A stretch of DNA of 64,000 nt, taken from assembly GCA_002803225.1 (NCBI GenBank), contig NXFV01000633.1, positions 62,001 to 126,000 of the forward strand, in the 5' to 3' direction. Below are positions 1-12,350 of this stretch, in pieces. Each line of letters begins with the position of its first letter. Position 1 is the first letter of the stretch. The position numbers and the translations under genes are program-made. This DNA is from Gamarada debralockiae (taxonomy: Eukaryota; Ascomycota; Leotiomycetes; Helotiales; Hyphodiscaceae). The notes beneath the pieces were generated by a model. The model made no database searches and had not been told where the DNA came from. It worked only from the letters and a program-made list of their open reading frames with translations.

Positions 1-2750
1 CTTTGTCGGCCATGGATTCGTCTTCTTTCATTAGTTGGGCGACGACGAGAAGGCCGTCGTCTAAGGCTGGTGGTGATTTGCAGACGTTGGCTGTGATTAT
101 GTTTTGGAGATTTGTGGCGGTTCGGGTTGATAGGACTGAGAGGAAGGCATCGCAGATGAGATTGATCTTTGAAGATTTTGTGAGAGTCAGGCCTGGAATG
201 GTAACTCTGTTCGTTCCATTCTCGACGGGAGTACCGTTTTCGAGTTCTGGAACGACCCGGGTCTCCTTGTACATAGTCTGGGTGACATCTTCCTCTCTAT
301 TGTGGAACATTAGTAGAATGTGATCTCACTTGGGGGCTGACTTACCGAAGAGAGGAGAGAAATAGGTCAATGTAAGTGATCTTCTTGACCTGATCAATGA
401 AGAGCTCCACATTGGACAAGAACTGCTCGGGCGCATGATCGTACAATATGTTCATGTCCACCCTTTGAGTCCTACAATTGGCAAAAGCTTTCTTGTAATT
501 CTTCTGCTCGATAAGAGCCCTGATACCCGCAACAACCATTGCTCGGGGGTAGATGGTCTCGAGATTACCTCGCGGCATTTGGAGGACAAGACTGGCAGAT
601 GTTGGCATTGCAGTGACAAGTCGGGCTCCACGCTCGATGCTTCGACATCTTTCGTCCTTTTCTGGATCATCTGGTGGCACTTCGAGATCTGTCTGCTGTT
701 AGTATTGGATAGAGGTACTAGGAGGCACTATAGCGTACCTTGAGCAGAGGTGATGTGGACAAATTTGAGGAGATGTGTGGTTGTCGTGAATATTAGGTGT
801 GCAGGCGTGACGAGAAATGAGGTACAGTTCTTGACGAGTAGACGCGAGTTGGCATATAAGTGACCCTTGCCAGACATGCCAAACGCGATGTGGTCATCTC
901 CATGAGGTACAATCTCAACCCAAGGTAACTGTCCGGGAAGCTTGCAGTGTGCAAAGGATTGGCCACCAAAAATTAAGTTGTGAATGTCTCCAGAGAGACC
1001 CTGTACAAATGGGCTCGACAAGCCATCTTTACTGTAGCTGGACAATGCGGAGATTGCTGAGATTGGGCTGTCTCCAGAATATTTTTCTTCCATTTGGCCA
1101 GTATCGGCATCGAATCCGTATCGTTTGATAATCGAGCCACTCTTAACTCGCTGTAACACCAGCACTTCGTTCTCTTCAGAAAATGAGACCTGTTGAAAGT
1201 CACTCTCGGAGAAAGACTCCTTTTCAAAAGTAAATCTCCCAGTCAATGCCGGGCCGGAAGCAGAAGCTGCAGCACTCTTCCATTCAAATACTGAGATGCC
1301 TTGTTGATGCAATAAAGCGATTAAAGAAGCATCTCCATTGATTGCAACATCAATAGCATTTGAATGAATTTGAAATTCATGGAGCGCCATAGGAGGAGGA
1401 ATATTCGCAGTCTGGAAGGGTGTGACTTTGATCGTTTGACCATCTATTACTGCAACAACCCCATAATCATGAGGAGGCGTGGTTGATCCACGAGCAGTAG
1501 TGAAGATGTACTCAATCAAACTGATTGAAGCTGTGAACGGAATTAGTTGTGTAGGGAGTTATTCAGGACCTGTTACTCACTGGGGGCAGTAGTGATGGCT
1601 AGCAATGGCTTCTCCGGATGCCAAACCAGAGGACTCGACGGCAACGCTGGTGTGCTGGTTTTAATCTCTTGCTTGAGGTACCAGTGATAGTTGCCCATGG
1701 TCCACAATTGAGTGCAATCGGCCATGGTAACGGCTAGAACTGTCGAATCGGCGTTCCAGGAGAGGCTGATGTGTTGTCCGGGGAGTCGTAGTTGCTCAGG
1801 GGTTAGCCGAAGACTGAATTGACCATGCCGCAAGCCATTGCGCTCGAAGAACACAACATCAATTCTGTCTTCAAAACGCTGGATTCCGGCTATGAGATTC
1901 CCAGCGGGTCTCCAGCTTAGAGCACCCTCTAGACCATCAACAGGCTCGCTGACACTGTCAAGCACACCCTCCCTTGAGTATACTCGAATCAGTCGTCTGG
2001 TGGCGCCTTCAATACTTGAAATGGCAAGGTATGCACCATCTCCTCTCCAACTAATGCTCATTCTCGAATCATCATTGGGACTAAGGACTCCTTCATCGAT
2101 TTTTTCAGGCATCGTTGGGTCACGCAAAGCCTTCGCTCCTTTGCCTTTGAATTGCGTCTCTTTTTTACCCCAGCCAACAGAGACATGATTTGATGCCTTG
2201 AGGTCCTCTGGAGTCATAGTAACGTCGGCGATACCTTCAAAACTCCGGCTCATGAATACCACGGTATCTGCTCTTGTGGTGATTGCAAGGAGCTCCTCGT
2301 CAGGTGACCATTTTGCAGCAGTGATTCCAGCATCGACGGAGCCCACGATCTCAATTCGGCCTTCTCCACCCAAAGGTTCCTCTCTAACTACGACAATATC
2401 GCCGCCAGCCAGAACGAGGCACGCTGTCTGGCTGTCCCCAAAGTAATGAAGACTCAGAACCTCATCGCAGGGCAACTCAGGATTTGGGCACGGTGCATCC
2501 CAAGATGTAATGAGTGTATAATCTCTGAAATGAAGTCAGAAATTGCAAATAGAACTAGAAAAAAGGGGTAATACTGCGATTTGCAATTTACCCTGACCAG
2601 CTCTATAAGAGCGTTTTCCTCGCTTGGGCCAAAGGTACAGAGAAAATTCGAGTCATTAGAAAGATCCCATGTTGCTGTAGTTAAAGATCTCCCCTGGAAC
2701 TGAGAAGAAGGGTTCCACTGCTCGTATCGAATATTCCTGAGATTGCGCAT
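1..2750 (-). CDS. ELP1: Elongator complex subunit 1 (IKI3/ELP1), C-terminus beyond the left edge
   Basis: Scaffold of the Elongator complex, which modifies wobble uridines of cytoplasmic tRNAs. The N-terminus MRNLRNIRYE and the following beta-propeller-like text (for example SVGWGKKETQFKGKGAKALRD) are typical of IKI3 proteins. Exons on the minus strand read 2750-2575, 2524-1581, 1530-739, 688-346 and 296 to the edge; every junction keeps the frame (for example the first donor GTATTA gives KSQDYTLITSW). About 850 codons are present; the family is usually near 1,300, so roughly the last third lies outside. It is divergent from the DUF3984-like gene, with 205 bases between the start codons. Exon calls are by eye; the family call is firm. 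Confidence 0.93.
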
Positions 2751-2955
2751 CTTTACGGTCCAAAAAGTGGTGATTTAGTCCTCAATATCATATCGTTCGG
2801 GTTGATGATTTTACACCCAGTCAAAATCACAAGCCGAGACGACGAATTTTGTTCTCGCTTGATTCCCCAGATTTCAACGGGATTCACTTACTTCACTCCA
2901 CAACACCCTCCCTGTTAATCCCACCGTCATCCATAATTCCTAATACGCCGCAATC
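2751..2955. promoter_or_regulatory. Shared divergent promoter, ELP1 / DUF3984-like gene
   Basis: The 205 bases between two opposed start codons must hold both 5' leaders and any control elements. C-rich sequence precedes the plus-strand start. No specific factor site was recognised. Confidence 0.5.
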
Positions 2956-4116
2956 ATGGACGTAGCATACAATCAGCATTCACCCCACTCGCGTCACCGC
3001 GTTCGCTCATCCACCAATCTCAACCACCTAACTCTCGCCCCACTGACCTCTCGATTTCCCCTCGCCGACAGCGACACCCCAACAGAGCCCACCCACCATG
3101 TATCCTACATCGAAGGGCGCTCAGCTCCTACAACTCCCTCAATCCTCGCACACTCCTCCCGCGTATCTCTACGAAAACCAGGCACAGCAGGTCTGCCCAA
3201 GAGCAAATCAAGCACCCACCTCCTTCCCCCCCGACCTCAACCTCGGTCCGGAGCTACTACGCCGGGTGGCTCGAAACGCAAGAGCGCTACAAGAGAGGAT
3301 CTGAATCTTATTACGCTATCTGGGAAGGATAGGAATGATTCTGATTGGCTTCTGCGAGCTGGCGCTGCTATTTCGTCGTCGACGAGGGAGTCGAAGGGTC
3401 AGGCGTGGTTGGTTTCGAGGGCGAGTTCTACGAGCTTGACCGCGGAACGGGATGAGGAGGAAGAGGAGCTACAGAGGGAGCTGGCGAGAGAAAGGGAACA
3501 AACGAGTAAAAGGGGAAGCAGGAGGGGCAGTGCGGCTGGTGCTTTTGATGCTGATGATGAGTTCTCGCCTGTCACTACGAGGAGGAGTCTGAGTTTTGGG
3601 CCGGCGACTGGGACTGGGAGTCATCCGATAAGTAGGTTCGGGAGTAGAGCGAATAGCAGGAGGGGTAGTAGGGCACAATTGTTCACTCCGTTGGCGGCAG
3701 GTGGACAGCAAGATGGCTATTTTGAGCAGCGAGATTTTGCGCAAGAGGAGTTCATTGCTGAGCCGGACTTTGTGAATGCTGAGGAGGATGGAGACGAGGA
3801 TGAGGATGAAGTGAAGAAGGATGAAGCTGTAGTCAGAAAGCTTGCTAGAGCGAGTCATCTTGGGCTTGGTGGTTTGGTTGAGAGGATGCTTGGGTGGAGT
3901 CTGTTTGCTGTGGATGAGGATGGAGAAGAGACGGAGATAGAGATTATGGATGAGAAAGGGGAAGATTCGGAGATCTCTTCGAGGACTTCACGACTGAATC
4001 TCCGAGGGGTGGAAACGCTCATTGAGGATAAAATGCCTCCTCCGAAAGACGATGAAACTGGGGGTTGGCAAGACGCAGCGTGGCTGTTGAGCGTAGCTAC
4101 GAAGGTTCTGTTGTGA
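2956..4116 (+). CDS. DUF3984-like protein of unknown function
   Basis: Single-exon gene of 386 aa. The N-terminal motif HLTLAPLTSRFPL followed by YIEGRSAPTTPSIL resembles what I recall of the fungal DUF3984 family. The rest is mostly low complexity: Ser/Arg-rich stretches (RRGSRA, SRRGS), an acidic run near residues 275-295 and a short conserved-looking block, ARASHLGLGGLVERMLGWSLF, near residue 300. No signal peptide, membrane segment or catalytic motif is visible. It is probably a largely disordered regulatory or nuclear protein, but the function is unknown. The start is the first ATG after the divergent promoter. It converges on the Nop15-like gene. Confidence 0.72.
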   Translation: MDVAYNQHSPHSRHRVRSSTNLNHLTLAPLTSRFPLADSDTPTEPTHHVSYIEGRSAPTTPSILAHSSRVSLRKPGTAGLPKSKSSTHLLPPRPQPRSGATTPGGSKRKSATREDLNLITLSGKDRNDSDWLLRAGAAISSSTRESKGQAWLVSRASSTSLTAERDEEEEELQRELAREREQTSKRGSRRGSAAGAFDADDEFSPVTTRRSLSFGPATGTGSHPISRFGSRANSRRGSRAQLFTPLAAGGQQDGYFEQRDFAQEEFIAEPDFVNAEEDGDEDEDEVKKDEAVVRKLARASHLGLGGLVERMLGWSLFAVDEDGEETEIEIMDEKGEDSEISSRTSRLNLRGVETLIEDKMPPPKDDETGGWQDAAWLLSVATKVLL

Positions 4117-4409
4117 GAGAATGATAGCCATAGTATAATTGCTATATTAAGGCGTTCCATCTTCTCAATGCTCTATACAGCATTAATCGTTCACTGTCGG
4201 TTCAGGAAAAGATAGGTAATAGAAATGCTTTCCATTCATTGCAAGGATACCAATGCATCTGCATCAAGAGTAATGTTTCTCTTGAAATCTAATTGTGCAT
4301 ACAATCATCATGCCCCGACAAGTGCTAATGTTCGCTATGAGCAGAACAATCTCCATGGAACGCCATTTTACCCGCCAACGTTCATTCATCATAGTCCAGT
4401 CAGACAAAC

Positions 4410-5927
4410 TCAAGCGGTAGTCTTGACCTTCTTGCTCTTCTTGGGTTTCTTGACCTTGTCCTCAGACGTCTCCTCGGCAGCCTCAACCAAGCTAGTCTCG
4501 GAATTCTTAGACGTTGTCTCCTCGGTAGACTCAGCTGGAGCAACAGTAGTCGAGATAGCGGGAGCGTCCTCAACCTCGACGGCTTTCTTCTCCTTCTCCT
4601 TCTCCTTCTTTGCCTTGCTTCGCTCTTCGGCCTCTGGCGCATCCTTAGCCGCCTCGATAGCCTTCGCTGCACGTTTCTTGTCCTTCTTGCTCATCCCCTC
4701 GGCTTCGGAGTCAGGTACCGATGCAGGTGCAGCCTCAATTGCCTCGACCTCAACCTCGCCATAATTGATAGATGCCGGCTCTGCCTTTGCGACACCTTCA
4801 GCAGACTTGAGCTTCGGGGCCTCAAACTCATACCCAATCGCCTTCATCTTCTCTGCCTTCTTATCACGCTTTCGTTGCTCTCGCTCATTACGCTTCTCCC
4901 AAATATGCTCAGGCTGAGCCTCCGCAAGCTTGCGAGCCTCCATCCTATTCCACGGAATCTTCTTGAAGCGTTTGTTGGCGCCTTTCCACAAGTTTGCCGA
5001 AAGTTGCTCATCGGGAACAACCTTAACCTTGAGAATATGATTGAACAGAAGGTAGTTATCCATAGTCTTTGCAACAATCTCAGCAACAGTGGAAGATTCG
5101 AATTGGATCCACGCAATGTGTCTGCTCGCACCGGTTTTCTTATTGCGCGACAAGCGGATCTTGAGGATGGGCCCAAATTGCTTGAAATATTCCTTCATCT
5201 CGTGCTCGTAGAAACCGTGGGGGATGCGTCCAACGTAGACAACTCCAGGCTTATTATCTTTCTTGTAAATAGCAGCACTCTGGAGCTGTTTCTTAGACCT
5301 GTTGCTAATTGCAGGGACCTTTGGGATTTCCTCGCCGTCCTCTAAACCTCCCTCCTTCTCGGCATCTTCATCGTCTCCGTCGCTCTCAAATCCCTTGAGC
5401 AAAGCCTCCGTTTGATCATCAATCTCGGAGTCATCATTGTCATCTTCGGTGTCGCTGGGAGGATCGATTGGTATTGGCTGCTTGGAGTCTTTAGACTTGG
5501 TGGCTTTGGACTTCAGTTCCTTCGCAGCACTCTTGACTGCTTTGGGAGCATTGCCATTTGTCTTCCCGGCAGGCTTATCTGAAGTGACCTCCTTCTTGGC
5601 GGGTTTCGGCTTGGAACCGTCCTCGAGGGTTGGCTTGGGAGTCTTGGATTTCTTGATTGCTACTGGAGCAGCATCTTCGGTGGCTAAACAGTAACTTGTC
5701 AGTATATAGAATAAGAAGTTAAACTATAAGCAATTGGTACCTTTGCGTTTCTTCACTGGACTTCCAGCAAGCTCAGTTGTGACCTTCTTGACTTTCTTCA
5801 TCTTTTCGGCTTCGCTTTCAGGTGCAGACGCTGTTACTCAATTAGCACTCTGAAAAAAAAAAAGGTAAAGGGGTTAATGCTAAAGACTCATACCCTTGCG
5901 CTTCTTGGACTGAACCTCTTTGGCCAT
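4410..5927 (-). CDS. NOP15: Nop15/NIFK-like nucleolar RRM protein (60S biogenesis)
   Basis: Exons 5927-5894, 5830-5741 and 5683-4410 give about 465 aa. One RRM lies near residues 189-266, with RNP2-like VVYVGRIP and RNP1-like ASRHIAWIQF. It is followed by the Nop15/NIFK hallmark NRMEARKLAEAQPEHIWEKR and a Lys-rich tail. Nop15 binds pre-rRNA near ITS2 and is needed for 60S maturation. The N-terminal 180 residues and the C-terminus are lysine- and acid-rich low-complexity tails, longer than in yeast (220 aa), as is common in filamentous fungi. Both introns are short, and the first has an 11-A tract on the plus strand (a T tract in the transcript) just upstream of its acceptor. Confidence 0.87.
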
Positions 5928-7918
5928 TGTGCAAAAGATTGGGCTCTGTTGCTTGGTGTTTGTGGGGAGGTTGGAGATTTTTCGTACAACCTCGAACTTT
6001 TTCCTTTCCTCGAGAAAAACACCCGATTCTGCCGGCCACACCGCCAATATTTGTCCATTTTAGGGCAAGCCCAAAAGACAACACCACAACTCTCTTCACA
6101 TCATTTCTCTCTTCTCTTTTCAGTTTTTGTTTATATATCAGTAATTGAGAATGCCTCTGATAATAGAGAAATACAAAGTGTGACAGTCCTCAACATTGTA
6201 CACGAGCAGTGTCTAATAGTTATCAGGATTGCCCTTGTACTTAGTGGGGAACTTTGTGTTAGATGGATGGATCTTGAGTGGGATCAATCGTCAGAAGCCT
6301 TCGAGTGACTGGCACAGTCGGCAGTAGACCTCAGCTGTAAAACCCTTCTCTAAGGAGAGCATCTGGAGGAAAATCGCGCTCACAGCGCACGTATGCACTG
6401 AGTTCATTTAGTGGCCCGGCTCCTTCCCAGTTGGTTGGCTCAGCATGGCCCGCTGCATGGGTGGGAATGGATCACAAATTCTATTTCAACTCGAACACTA
6501 CTTGCGCGAGCTTCATGGCAAGTTGGTCGCCTCATTTTTTATTTGCTTTCGGACTCTGCGGCGGGGAATGGTCACAACCAGGCTAATTTATCTTCTTTCT
6601 TGCAATGGCCCCACAAGTTCAAGGAAGGTTAGAGGTATTTCCAGATATATGTTGTATAAACCGGCCCCGGAGTGCACCACCGATTGAGCTCCTCTCTCTT
6701 CCATTTACGACCGCTCATATCTCTATTGCTACGGAGCCGGAAAACATTGAGGCCTTCAAATATCAAGGACTAGACGAATTATTCTTCCAGGAGAGACATC
6801 ATGACCGCCAGCAAAAAGAAGTCCCAACCAAACACAGAACAGTGTCAACATTCGATACAACCGACCCGTTCCTCCCCACAGTCTCCCTTACCAACTTGCC
6901 CCTATCTGCAAATTTCACATACCTAGCCAGTCACTATATATAAAATTCAAATCTCGAAGCTGATGCGTCAATGTGAGCATTGCGAAATTCGTTGTCACGC
7001 TGTCAGTGGGCGTCGAGTGCTATCGTCCGAGAATTACGACAACGAAAGTGCCTCTGGCCACAGAATATATTCCCATGGAAGCAAAAGCTCGCTCAGTCTT
7101 TTACTGCGCTACACGGAACTGGAAGCATGACCAGAAGTGATCTTTGCCGCCCTGGTGTAAACTTAGTTGAACTTAGGAGCGCCTGGGGTACGTCCACTGG
7201 GTAGTCGGCCACAAAACTGAAATTGGACAACGGATATATATTAAATGTTGTGTGGCAGCAGCCATGGAGGAAGAACCGATGACTTTTCGAATCTTTTGAT
7301 GGTCACCCTTGAGGTCAAGGTCCGAGAGAAACAAACTAAGAGCCTGTACCGAAGTGAGCAAATGAGGAGAAGGTTGCAAATGACGGGAATATATGTAAAT
7401 GGATCGCAGAAGTGCATGTTCAATTTGAGGGGAGCCGTGAAAGGGGTTTGTTTGTGACTAGAATGACTGAAGCCACGAAGGGGTTTGGTTTTGGTGGAGC
7501 TGTGGAACCAGGGCCTGAAAACTTGGTTAGGTGCTAGATAAAACTTGCCATAGAACTCTGGATTCAAAATATCTCTCCTTGGAGTTTGAATCAAGCAGAA
7601 AAAGAGACTATGTGGACATCATCCCCGACACACGTGACCTACCACGTGCTGGCATGTTATTTATTAATTGTTGGTACAAGTAACTTCTGCTCAAAGTTTA
7701 CGAAGAGCATATAAGCTTCAAAATAGCTAGATATTCCATAATAACACCCTGGGAGGTTTAAAAGGTGTATCTCAAAAGCTCCTGTTGTTGAACCCATGGT
7801 GCGTGACTTTGGATTTCGCTTACTCTCTGGCTCTAGACCTGAACAAACGCGTCAACAAACTTGCAGGAAACAGACACATCAACTTAACAGAGCTTATAGG
7901 ATATTTCTCCAAGCCAAA
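5928..7918. other. Intergenic, no gene recognised
   Basis: Two kilobases between NOP15 and SMN, whose start codons face away from each other. The longest open frame is 112 codons (6605-6943, plus) and resembles nothing I know. A TATA-like string (tatatataaa) ends near 6945. No repeat or transposon end was seen. Confidence 0.5.
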
Positions 7919-8675
7919 ATGACTCACGCAGAAATTTGGGATGATTCTGTACTCGTCGACTCGTGGAATGAAGCTCTCGAAGAATACAAGGCTAGAAGCT
8001 CTTCCCCATCAGTCGGACCAAGTTAGCTGACAGTCAAATAGCAATACCACAGCATGTCTGCCCGTGGAGAGAAAGTGGAAGATGTGTTGAAGAAATCCGA
8101 GAACCAGAGCAACGGACTGTCAGTCACACATTCCTCAAATGGATGAGAAAACTAACAAGCGTTCCAGCAGCGGGGAGCTGGATTATGAGGATGCAGAGGC
8201 CAACAACCTGCTGTCCGATGATGTGCATGCCAAGAAGAGCTTGCCCAAAGAAACGGTTGATCATGCTACGACATCGCTTGGCACAGAGGACCAAGTAAGT
8301 ATTTCCAGATCCAAAAACGGTCCCACGAAGATCAGGGTTTCTTGGCAGCAAACATCCTCCTGCAGCGTACAACTGAATCTTGTCTTCATTAGGTAGAGAA
8401 CGAGCAACGAGTGGTCATGGATCAAACATCTGGTCGTACGACATCGAAAGGACCTGCACTTCCTCAGCACCTTATCGGTCAAGGTGAGACTGTTCGGCCT
8501 CCAGATGTTCATGGGCTACGTAAGGCTAACCGTATGGCTTGATGCAGTTCATGATGAAGGCTTGAAGAATTTGCTGATGGCATGGTACTATGCCGGCTAC
8601 TATACGGGGCTTAACGAAGGCAAACAGCAGGGATGCCAGGGAGCTGCTGGAAAGGACGAGCCGACGAAGAAGTAG
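7919..8675 (+). CDS. SMN1: Survival motor neuron (SMN) homologue, snRNP assembly
   Basis: Five exons: 7919-7990, 8042-8118, 8168-8294, 8393-8483 and 8548-8675, giving 164 aa (fission yeast Smn1 is of similar length). The N-terminus AEIWDDSVLVDSWNEALEEY matches the Gemin2-binding helix. Exon 2 opens with QYHSMSARGEKVEDVL. The C-terminus carries the YG-box LMAWYYAGYYTGLNEG used for oligomerisation. There is no Tudor domain, as in fission yeast. SMN with Gemin2 loads the Sm ring on spliceosomal snRNAs. Intron 1 appears to use a GC donor (AAG|GCTAGA, 51 bases); intron 2 ends in a NAGNAG acceptor (8167 or 8170). The protein identity is strong; the exact intron 1 and 2 boundaries are less certain. 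Confidence 0.85.
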
Positions 8676-9904
8676 CCATGCCAAGCATGAGACATGAGAT
8701 GGAATGGTCAAGCATGCTGTGATTTGAACCGGTTATCTGCGACAAAGAGAGTTTGGCCTGTCGCCATCCCGAGTACAGTCCGAGCTAAAATTACCGTTTG
8801 ACAGATGTCAATGACATGGGATAGGGATGTTCAGAGAAGAAGAAACAAAGCGCCGGACAAGAGACTTGCCGTTTCAAGATCGGATTGTGAGGCTACTGCG
8901 CCCTCTTCCCAAACATTTGCTCCATAGTTGCCCATTAGCATAAGGTTAACTCTACAAGGCCATATGCCGATCTCACAGTGAACCCAAAGGCAGTTGAATT
9001 CAGAGGATTGTATCACAGCATCAAAGAATTCGAAGTGGCTGGTATGAAGTGAGTTTGCGCAGGAGATAATTTTCCAGCGGTTGGACCTCTTCGGCGTTTA
9101 TCCCAATTTTGGCACCACGGAAAAAACCATTTCGTCCCAAACATCCGCAAAAAAATCTTCACTTATGGGATGGCACATAAGAATTTGGAGCTCCGGAGCC
9201 ACAATCTAACCTTATTCATCACTATCAGATCATTTCTTCCCTAGTTCGAGACGTAGCGCCGTCATAGCCCCATGTCATCTGAGGCCTGCATTTAGACGTG
9301 AGACGAATCTGGCACGAAGTCTCAAACGCTCCATGTCGAGGACGTCGCCAACCGAGAAGCCATCAACCACCAAGCGCACCGTGCCACCATCTTGAACCTC
9401 AGATTCCACCAGGATTCTCTCGGACTTCAGATCATCCCCAAAGCATCCCGCGCCGGATCGGTCAACACAATTGCCCAAATCACAATGCCGTTTGAAGGGT
9501 CTTAAGACCGGACGAGGAGGTCTCCGAGCACAGATTATCCTCGTTTCGCGCCAGGGTCTTTACAGTAGGTCCCAAGGGGGATTGACGGCAAAGCCCTGCA
9601 ACCCCAATTTCATGCTTGATTTAATATCTTCAGTTCCCCAAGACCGCACTCCTTTCCCATCTCTTCCTTCTGCATCGTTTTGCTGTTGTGACACATTCAT
9701 TCACTTCTTTATTTTATTTCAACAGCTATTCATCATCACGAGCAGGCCCTCGCCATCTGGCTATACTTACAAACAAGCTTCAGATTTTACGATCTTTACC
9801 AACGAGCCAAGACAACCTTGATAGTTTAGCTATACCGCAGCGCGGCCTTCATCTCGCGATTCCTCGATACCAATACGTATTCTGATTATTCTAATATACC
9901 CAAC
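8676..9904. other. Intergenic and probable promoter of the cupredoxin gene
   Basis: No coding sequence recognised. A pyrimidine-rich stretch around 9640-9720 fits a fungal promoter or 5' leader for the downstream gene. Confidence 0.45.
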
Positions 9905-10988
9905 ATGAGATTCTCCGCCATTACAGCATTGTGCGCTGCGCCACTGGCGTTGGCTGGTACCCTCCAGGCAGATTTGGCTGCACGAGGAGCAGTTGGTCTC
10001 GAGGCCCGTGTCGCTGGCTCAGATAGCTCGAAAGGCAGCAGCAACCAAGGCAACAAGGGCTCCGTTTCGAACGGCGACAACAACATTCTCATCGAACAAA
10101 GTACAACTGTCAACGAGGTCATAATCATTTGGGTTAACAATGGAGGTGGAGCAGCCACATCGACGGTGACAGATACAAAGACCGTCACAGGAGGCGGATC
10201 ACCCGCGACGCACAGTGTATGTCAACTTGAACCATTCCGAATCTCAAGAACAATGTACTGATACCCTGAAAGGTTACTGTTGGTGGCTCAGCCGGGCTCG
10301 TCTACACGCCAAACACAATCGAAGCAGCGGTTGGAGATATGGTAATTTTCTCATTCGAGTCGAACAACCACACAGCCACACAGTCTGCCTTCACCACTCC
10401 TTGTGAAAAGCTTGCCGGAGGTATGGATTCCGGCTTCATGCCCAACATCAACAACACTGTTTCCCCAGCCCCACAAATGGCCATGCAAGTGACTGTCGCC
10501 ACCCCAATCTGTAAGTTCCCCTCTCCAGACCTCACAGTCGCACCTAACAATCCACAGGGTTCTACTGCAGGCAAGCAGGTCACTGCGGAAAGGGAATGAC
10601 CTTCTCCATTAACCCAACTGCCAACAAGACCCAAGCCATGTTCGAACAAATGGCCATCGCCCAGAATGGCACTGGGGCCGTAGCCCCTATTGCCGGCGGT
10701 AGTGGCGGTAGCACAACATCAGCTGCTGCTGCTGCTCCTCCTGCTACCACCGCTGCCCCAGCGGCAGCTGCTGGAAGCACTGGTTTGACTCAGGGAACTG
10801 GAACCATGAACTCCGGCGGCTCTTGCGAATGCTCATGCCTCTGCGGCGTTGCTGCTTTCCCCAACGCTGCTGTTCAAGGCATAGGCAATTATGGCGGCAT
10901 GTCTGGTTAGTCTGTCTTCATCCCAACCTTAGCCCCAACCGCTGACAGTAAAACAGGTTCTATGCCAATGTCAGCTCTCGAGGCGTGA
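9905..10988 (+). CDS. Secreted serine-rich cupredoxin
   Basis: Exons 9905-10216, 10273-10510, 10558-10905 and 10957-10988 encode 309 aa. A signal peptide (MRFSAITALCAAPLALAG) leads, then a Gly/Ser-rich spacer, then a plastocyanin-like domain at about residues 104-200. All four type-1 copper ligands are visible in the usual C-x4-H-x4-M spacing: His137, Cys187, His192 and Met197. An Ala/Thr/Pro linker follows, then a compact CECSCLCG motif (Cys273, 275, 277, 279). No clear GPI signal or membrane segment. Proteins of this type are extracellular in many plant-associated fungi. Copper binding is inferred from the ligands; the substrate or partner is unknown. Confidence 0.88.
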
Positions 10989-12350
10989 GCCCTTCACAGA
11001 CACGTTGTATACTTCTTGGTGTAGAGTAGAAGCAGGAGTACTCGTCGCCTGCCAGAGGCTTGACGCGGAGTTCCAGTGGTGTGGTATATATGATCTGGAT
11101 CGTATTGAGGATGCGCATTTAATAGTCCGACGAACGAATGGATACCTTATTGCATTCAGTTTTGGCGTTGAGAATTTTCTTTTCGTGGTTTCAAAATAGA
11201 ACAGCCTACCCTTCAATGTTTACATTATCATCCTTGAGGCTTACGTTCACATGAATTCAAACCTGCCCTGGGTTGATTTTGCGGGTTTGCTTGAAGTTCT
11301 TATTTGATGAAGACCCCTCGCCTTTGTGCATGGCTTTGGAATTGACTAAATTCTGGGTGTCGGCTCAGTCGAATTCACCGGTTCCAAGAACTCGCGCAAC
11401 ATCTGTGCACATAATAATGCAATACTGTAAAACATCTCACCCTTCGCACGTCGGGTAGTGCTGCTTCTAGATTTTTGTCGGCTTTCTCTGGCTTTATACT
11501 ATTCGTAAATACTTTTCGTGAGGTCAAGGAAACCAACGACGAAAATTAGGCCGATAATAGTCTCAACAGCGCAAATCCACTTGTGTAGTCGCTCTCAGTG
11601 GCGGAGCAAGAAAGGATGCGTGAAGAATTCGAAAGCCCTGTTCTACTAAACAGCAGCCTCCGGCTTTCACCCATCTCTCATCGTCGACCCATCTCCAGTC
11701 TAACTTTGCTCATGCGCGCTCCCACCGTCATTTGTGACAAAAATTCGGAAGCTGTGAGAGGGGTTCTTTAATCGTTGTTTGTCAGATTCTTTGCGGAGAA
11801 TGGTAATGAATGTCCATGCTATTCAGGGTTCGAGGAGGAGCGTCGAAACTACTTGACATAAATTTTCGCTCAGGGAGCATTCCTGCCTTGATTATCTATT
11901 ATGAGAGCGGTTGGTAGTGTTTTTATGAAAGTCATGGTACAGCGGTGATTGATTTTATATTCAGCCAGGAGAGACATAGCGACATACATTATTTTGGAAT
12001 AGTTTGGCTGTTTGTTGGTAATGAAGTAGCAGAATTAAGCGAGCCCCTGAACCCCCTAACACCAGCGGAATCGAACTATTTTTAAGACTACCGTAGTAAT
12101 TGGGATACAGGATATCAATCGTCCATTTCCTTGTAACGATTGTATTCTCGCAGATGAGTCCTTAGCTGACAGGGACCCAAGTCGCTCATTCTAATAGATC
12201 AACTGATTTCGAGGATACCAGGAGAAGTTCTTAGCTATTCAACGACCCATATATTCAAATTGCTAGAGACGCTTGACCACCATCTTCGATGGTCCAACCA
12301 TAAGCCCAGTCCTAATCCTGTCCCGGGGCGGGGCAGCAGAGGGGATTAGC
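10989..12350. other. Intergenic, no gene recognised
   Basis: About 1.36 kb between the cupredoxin gene and the opposed small membrane-protein gene. Only short open frames, with no protein I can recognise and no obvious repeat. Confidence 0.45.

Noticed and set aside
1..2750. Several separate minus-strand genes
   Set aside because: The frames are exons of one ELP1 gene; the introns of about 50 bases join them in phase.
12040..12090. Possible tRNA B-box (GTTCGATTCC on the minus strand)
   Set aside because: The flanking bases do not form the five-pair T stem, and no matching D arm or acceptor stem was found.
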